Shown in pieces: positions 7,289-10,783 of a DNA stretch of 10,783 nucleotides (its first letter is position 1; each line of letters opens with the position of its first letter). The notes beneath the pieces were generated by a model. The model worked only from the letters and a program-made list of their open reading frames with translations, was not told the origin of the DNA and did no database searches. The translations under genes were made by a program, and so were the position numbers. Origin of the DNA: Legionellaceae bacterium (lineage in GTDB: Bacteria; Pseudomonadota; Gammaproteobacteria; Legionellales; Legionellaceae). The DNA is taken from assembly GCA_947473535.1 (NCBI GenBank), contig CANJFK010000007.1:1-10783 (forward strand), read 5' to 3'.

Positions 7289-9673
7289 TCAAGCCTCGCT
7301 GCTATGTTTGGCTAAAAACAAACACGTATCCAGCACTGAATCTGGATTCAACGACAGACTGTCAATGCCCTCTTGCATTAACCATTCAGCAAAATCTTGA
7401 TGATCAGAGGGGCCTTGACCGCAGATACCAATATATTTCCCTTGTTTTTTACAAGCAACAATGGCCATATGCAATAACGCCTTAACGGCGGCATCACGCT
7501 CATCAAACTGCGCCGCTACAAGACCTGAGTCTCGATCCAAGCCCAGTGTCAACTGCGTTAAATCATTCGAGCCGATAGAAAACCCATCGAAGTGTTCCAA
7601 AAATTCATTCGCTAATAACGCGTTTGAAGGCAATTCGCACATCATAATGATTCGTAGACCGTGTTTCCCGCGCTCAAGCCCTTGTGTTTTCAACGTATCA
7701 ATCACATGTTTTGCTTCGGACACTGTTCTCACAAAGGGAATCATCACTTCAACATTGGTGAGCCCCATGTCTTCACGAACTCGCTTTACAGCGACACATT
7801 CCAGGGCAAAACAATCAGCAAAATGCGGTGAAACATAACGCGACGCACCTCTAAAACCAAGCATAGGATTTTCTTCATGAGGCTCATAGTATTTTCCACC
7901 CGCTAGATTCGCATACTCATTGGATTTAAAATCAGACAATCGGACAATCACCGGTTTCGGATAAAATGCGGCAGCAATCGTTGCAATACCCTCTTTCAAA
8001 CGCTCAATGTAATACTCCACAGGCGAGGCATAGGCCGCTGTTTTTTCATCAATCAATTGCTTTAATGCCATATCCGTCAATTGATCGTACTGCAGCAACG
8101 CCTTGGGATGAATGCCAATGCTGTTAGAAATCAAAAACTCGAGCCTAGCAAGACCAACGCCGGCATTAGGAACCGATTGAAAAGCAAACGCACGATCAGG
8201 ATTACCAACATTCAACATCACCTTAATCGGCAAATCAGGCATACTTTCAACATCCAAACAAACGCGCTCAAAAGGCAATATACCTTGATAAACAAAACCG
8301 GTATCACCTTCAGCACAACTGACTGTCACCAGATCGCCATCACGAATATTGTCCGTCGCATCACCACAACCAACAACAGCAGGAATACCTAACTCGCGGG
8401 CAATGATTGCAGCATGGCATGTGCGACCTCCACGATTCGTTACAATTGCTGCGGCACGTTTCATAACCGGTTCCCAATCTGGATCCGTCATGTCGGACAC
8501 TAAAACGTCACCAGGCTCTACTCGGTGCATTTCGCTGACGTCCGTTATCACGCGCACTCGACCCTGACCAATGCGCTGGCCAATACTTCGGCCTTCGCTG
8601 AGTACAGGTCCTGACGCTTGCAACGTGTAACGTTCAAGCACCTGCTTATTAACGCGGCTTTTTACTGTTTCGGGTCTCGCTTGCAAGATATATAATTGGC
8701 CATCTTTACCGTCTTTAGCCCATTCAATATCCATAGGGCGACCATAATGCTGCTCAATGATCAATGCAAAACGCGCTAATTGTTCAATCTCTGGCGTGGT
8801 TAACGAAAATTGACGTTGCGATGCCACGTCAACAACGGTCGTTTTGACCTTCTGTGCGGGATCATCAGAATAAATCATTTTACTGGCTTTTGATCCCAAA
8901 TTACGCCGTATAACCGCGGAATGTCCTGCACGTAGACTGGGTTTATGCACATAAAACTCATCGGGATTCACCGCACCTTGAACCACCATTTCACCCAAAC
9001 CGTACGATGACGTGATAAACACCACTTGATCAAAGCCTGATTCAGTATCCATCGTGAACATAACGCCACTGACAGCTAGATCACTACGAATCATTTGCTG
9101 AATACCGGCTGACAGCGCAACGTCTTGATGCGAAAAACCATGATGAACACGGTATGCAATCGCGCGATCGTTATATAGTGACGCAAATACATGTTTTATC
9201 GCCACCAATACAGCCTCAATACCTCTCACATTCAAAAACGTTTCTTGTTGGCCAGCGAACGAGGCATCAGGTAAATCTTCTGCGGTTGCCGAAGAGCGTA
9301 CCGCGACACTAAAATCATCATGACCTATCGATTGGGCAAGATTAATATATGCCGTACGCACATCATCTTCAAAAGGACCGGAAAGTGGTGTATTGACCAC
9401 CAAGTTACGAATTTCTTTTCCAACAGCAGCTAACTGACGAACATCGTCAACATCGATGCTATTTAGAAGGGCATAAATTTTATCATCCAGGCCACCTTGT
9501 GCTAAAAAATTTCGAAACGCATCCGCCGTCGTAGCAAACCCCGTGGGCACTGCAACGCCCGTCGCAGACAAATGGCTAATCATTTCGCCTAGAGACGCAT
9601 TTTTTCCACCAACTTGTTCTAGATCGTGTAGACCTAAATGTTTAAAATCAATTGTATGCGAGCTGCCTGCCAT
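7289..9673 (-). CDS. ppsA: Phosphoenolpyruvate synthase PpsA
   Basis: Converts pyruvate, ATP and water to phosphoenolpyruvate, AMP and phosphate, the entry to gluconeogenesis from three-carbon substrates; cytosolic. The 794 residues match E. coli PpsA (792). Domains in order: N-terminal ATP-grasp domain beginning '[14 protein letters not shown]' (18-31) with '[26 protein letters not shown]' (124-149) and '[13 protein letters not shown]' (203-215); the swivelling phosphohistidine domain '[24 protein letters not shown]' with catalytic His 420; the C-terminal PEP-binding barrel with 'GFRGASRY' (607-614), '[17 protein letters not shown]' (701-717) and the catalytic Cys in 'ICGQGPSD' (Cys 751). 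Two upstream in-frame ATGs (9691 and 9706) are rejected because AGGAG lies five bases before the ATG at 9671-9673. It looks monocistronic. Confidence 0.96.
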   Translation of the reverse strand: MAGSSHTIDFKHLGLHDLEQVGGKNASLGEMISHLSATGVAVPTGFATTADAFRNFLAQGGLDDKIYALLNSIDVDDVRQLAAVGKEIRNLVVNTPLSGPFEDDVRTAYINLAQSIGHDDFSVAVRSSATAEDLPDASFAGQQETFLNVRGIEAVLVAIKHVFASLYNDRAIAYRVHHGFSHQDVALSAGIQQMIRSDLAVSGVMFTMDTESGFDQVVFITSSYGLGEMVVQGAVNPDEFYVHKPSLRAGHSAVIRRNLGSKASKMIYSDDPAQKVKTTVVDVASQRQFSLTTPEIEQLARFALIIEQHYGRPMDIEWAKDGKDGQLYILQARPETVKSRVNKQVLERYTLQASGPVLSEGRSIGQRIGQGRVRVITDVSEMHRVEPGDVLVSDMTDPDWEPVMKRAAAIVTNRGGRTCHAAIIARELGIPAVVGCGDATDNIRDGDLVTVSCAEGDTGFVYQGILPFERVCLDVESMPDLPIKVMLNVGNPDRAFAFQSVPNAGVGLARLEFLISNSIGIHPKALLQYDQLTDMALKQLIDEKTAAYASPVEYYIERLKEGIATIAAAFYPKPVIVRLSDFKSNEYANLAGGKYYEPHEENPMLGFRGASRYVSPHFADCFALECVAVKRVREDMGLTNVEVMIPFVRTVSEAKHVIDTLKTQGLERGKHGLRIIMMCELPSNALLANEFLEHFDGFSIGSNDLTQLTLGLDRDSGLVAAQFDERDAAVKALLHMAIVACKKQGKYIGICGQGPSDHQDFAEWLMQEGIDSLSLNPDSVLDTCLFLAKHSSEA

Positions 9674-9678
9674 GTTCA

Positions 9679-9683
9679 CTCCT
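9679..9683 (-). promoter_or_regulatory. Ribosome binding site fixing the ppsA start
   Basis: AGGAG on the minus strand lies five bases before the ATG at 9673, giving a protein whose N-terminus lines up with E. coli PpsA. This site decides against the two upstream ATGs. Confidence 0.8.
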
Positions 9684-9784
9684 GGATTCATAAAAATAAA
9701 AGCCATTCTACTTAAATTAGTACGGGATGTGAATGACTGTCTTTTGATCTTAGCGAGTTAAACACATTTCAAACCAAACAAAAA

Positions 9785-9813
9785 TTGAATTATTGATCAC
9801 ATTGCCATATAAT
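9785..9813 (+). promoter_or_regulatory. Sigma-70-type promoter for the membrane-protein gene at 9845
   Basis: TTGAAT (9785-9790), a 17-base spacer, and a perfect TATAAT (9808-9813) lie upstream of the rightward gene. Transcription would begin near 9820, giving a leader of about 25 bases that contains the AAGG ribosome site (9833-9836). It is the best promoter match seen in the window. No equally good promoter was found for ppsA in the same divergent spacer. Confidence 0.7.
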
Positions 9814-9844
9814 GACGCAAATATAGTTCGACAAGGTCAACAAG

Positions 9845-10645
9845 ATGGCTATCAACACGCAAAATATCGCTGAATTCATCCAGTCCATCACGACTACGAT
9901 GGAGTCGTCCTCCGTTGCACTGTCACAGATGAAAAATAAATATCAACCCGCAATTCAGAAGAAAGATTTAAATAACCAGTATTCAAATCTAGATGCCACG
10001 ATGACATTAAGTCTGATGATTGAACAAAATAAAATGTTCTGTCGATTACTCGCTAAAATAAAAGACCACAAGTCGTTTGAACAGTTAATTTACAAAGCCT
10101 ATCAAGCGGCCGAAGAGGATCGAATAAACAATCACGATGATCAATCCGATTACGAGGCTATAGTCGAACTATTGAATGCGCTGGTTGCGGATGGCACGCT
10201 GGCTGATCTCGCTCAGAATGCCGAGCTGTGGGGTCAAATACAATATGTGCTGGGTATCAGCCTCATTTGCATCAGTGCTCTATTAGCATTCTCACTTTTT
10301 ATTGGTTCATTAATACTGATATCACTTTTTGTAATCCCATACTTAATACCGATTTTACCATTTATCCTGTTAATTCTATTGAGTCCTCTATTAATTGGTA
10401 GCCTTGTTGGCTTTTTCAACGGCCGTTTTGAGATTGGATTTGGATTGTTAATTGCGGCCTTAGTATTAATACAACCCATGATCTACTTCACTTTTGTCAT
10501 CGTTCCTGTCGGATTCAGCCTCTTGATCGCCGCACTCATCAGCATTCCAATTTACTTTTTTGGCGAGCACCAAAAAAACAACGGCAGGCTCAAAATAGAC
10601 AATAGTCATGCTTTAAAGGGCTTGCTCGAGTCAAGCAACTGGTAG
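9845..10645 (+). CDS. Unrecognised polytopic membrane protein with helical N-terminal domain
   Basis: Not recognised as a member of a named family. The 266-residue protein has a polar, probably helical N-terminal part (1-128), with an acidic stretch around 89-103 (AEEDRINNHDDQSDYE), followed by about 110 strongly hydrophobic residues (132-240) that can form four or five membrane helices, broken by a short polar turn 'FFNGRFEIGFG' (190-200), and a short polar tail (241-266). There is no signal peptide, so the N-terminal domain is probably cytosolic. The start is an ATG with AAGG eight bases upstream and a strong promoter match ahead of it, which supports a real, expressed gene. It is divergent from ppsA and no partner gene is visible. 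The layout of a soluble helical half plus a clustered hydrophobic half is also seen in some secreted effectors of intracellular bacteria, but nothing here shows that role. Confidence 0.8.
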   Translation: MAINTQNIAEFIQSITTTMESSSVALSQMKNKYQPAIQKKDLNNQYSNLDATMTLSLMIEQNKMFCRLLAKIKDHKSFEQLIYKAYQAAEEDRINNHDDQSDYEAIVELLNALVADGTLADLAQNAELWGQIQYVLGISLICISALLAFSLFIGSLILISLFVIPYLIPILPFILLILLSPLLIGSLVGFFNGRFEIGFGLLIAALVLIQPMIYFTFVIVPVGFSLLIAALISIPIYFFGEHQKNNGRLKIDNSHALKGLLESSNW

Positions 10646-10712
10646 TGGGTTTATTTCTCCAAGTGAATTTGTCTGAAAGCTATGCTGGTATTAGTGTTCG
10701 TCGATCGCAATC

Positions 10713-10733
10713 AAATAGATTAAAATTCTATTT
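10713..10733 (+). terminator. Weak AT-rich stem-loop with T-run after the membrane-protein gene
   Basis: AAATAGA (10713-10719) can pair with TCTATTT (10727-10733) around a 7-base loop, and the T-run continues for three more bases. The stem has only one G-C pair, so it is marginal as an intrinsic terminator. It lies about 70 bases after the TAG stop and just before the next gene. Confidence 0.25.
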
Positions 10734-10747
10734 TTTGCGAGGTCAAA

Positions 10748-10783
10748 ATGGTCATGGGTCAATACCGACAAGGGATACCGGTG
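10748..10783 (+). CDS. Start of a further gene, truncated by window edge
   Basis: An ATG at 10748 preceded by GAGG six bases upstream opens 12 codons to the window end (MVMGQYRQGIPV); an in-frame ATG two codons later is an alternative start. The ribosome site and spacing make it a likely true start, in the same direction as the membrane-protein gene. Too little is visible to suggest a product. Confidence 0.45.
   Translation, partial: MVMGQYRQGIPV

Noticed and set aside
9674..9706. ATG codons at 9706 and 9691 as the ppsA start
   Set aside because: They would add residues not present in PpsA; AGGAG is correctly placed only for the ATG at 9673.
10234..10479. Leftward 81-residue frame opposite the membrane-protein gene
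   Set aside because: Antisense shadow of the hydrophobic block; repetitive Asn/Ile/Pro composition and no ribosome site.

Overview
The window looks like chromosomal DNA of a gammaproteobacterium with moderate-to-low GC content. The mreB-mreC-mreD order, an RluE-type pseudouridine synthase, NadC and a full-length PpsA are all typical of that class. Several short palindromic mobile-type repeats in the spacers and one unrecognised membrane protein would fit a Legionellales/Coxiellales-like host, but that placement is an inference. No tRNA, rRNA, CRISPR array, complete insertion sequence or prophage gene was found.

Layout. (1) 2-514 (+): the 3' part of an rRNA pseudouridine synthase, cut by the window edge. 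(2) 515-611: a short spacer filled by a terminal-inverted-repeat element bounded by 11-bp direct repeats. (3) 612-3020 (-): the cell-shape operon mreB-mreC-mreD with overlapping junctions. (4) 3021-3211: mreB upstream region holding a 25-bp inverted repeat. (5) 3212-3529 (-): a small secreted ComEA-like helix-hairpin-helix protein. (6) 3530-3866: a gene-free stretch containing a probable 188-bp MITE with direct repeats at its ends and a long palindrome nested inside. (7) 3867-7220 (-): an apparent three-gene operon, CPA2 cation/proton antiporter -> nadC -> murG-like glycosyltransferase, with overlapping genes. (8) 7249-7285: a perfect 16-bp hairpin after ppsA. (9) 7289-9673 (-): ppsA. (10) 9674-9844: a divergent intergenic region with a clear sigma-70-type promoter for the rightward gene. 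(11) 9845-10645 (+): an unrecognised polytopic membrane protein. (12) 10748 to the end: the first 12 codons of another gene.

Function. MreBCD organises the elongation machinery for peptidoglycan. The MurG-like enzyme would make lipid II for the same wall, although it sits in an operon with NAD biosynthesis (NadC) and an ion antiporter rather than in a division/cell-wall cluster. PpsA feeds gluconeogenesis from pyruvate.

Most notable points. The two MITE-like elements each have direct repeats resembling target-site duplications; one appears to have split two formerly overlapping convergent stop codons without damaging either gene. The MurG-like protein has motif wording closer to what I recall of Firmicutes MurG than of the enterobacterial enzyme. 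No clearly new multi-gene system is visible.
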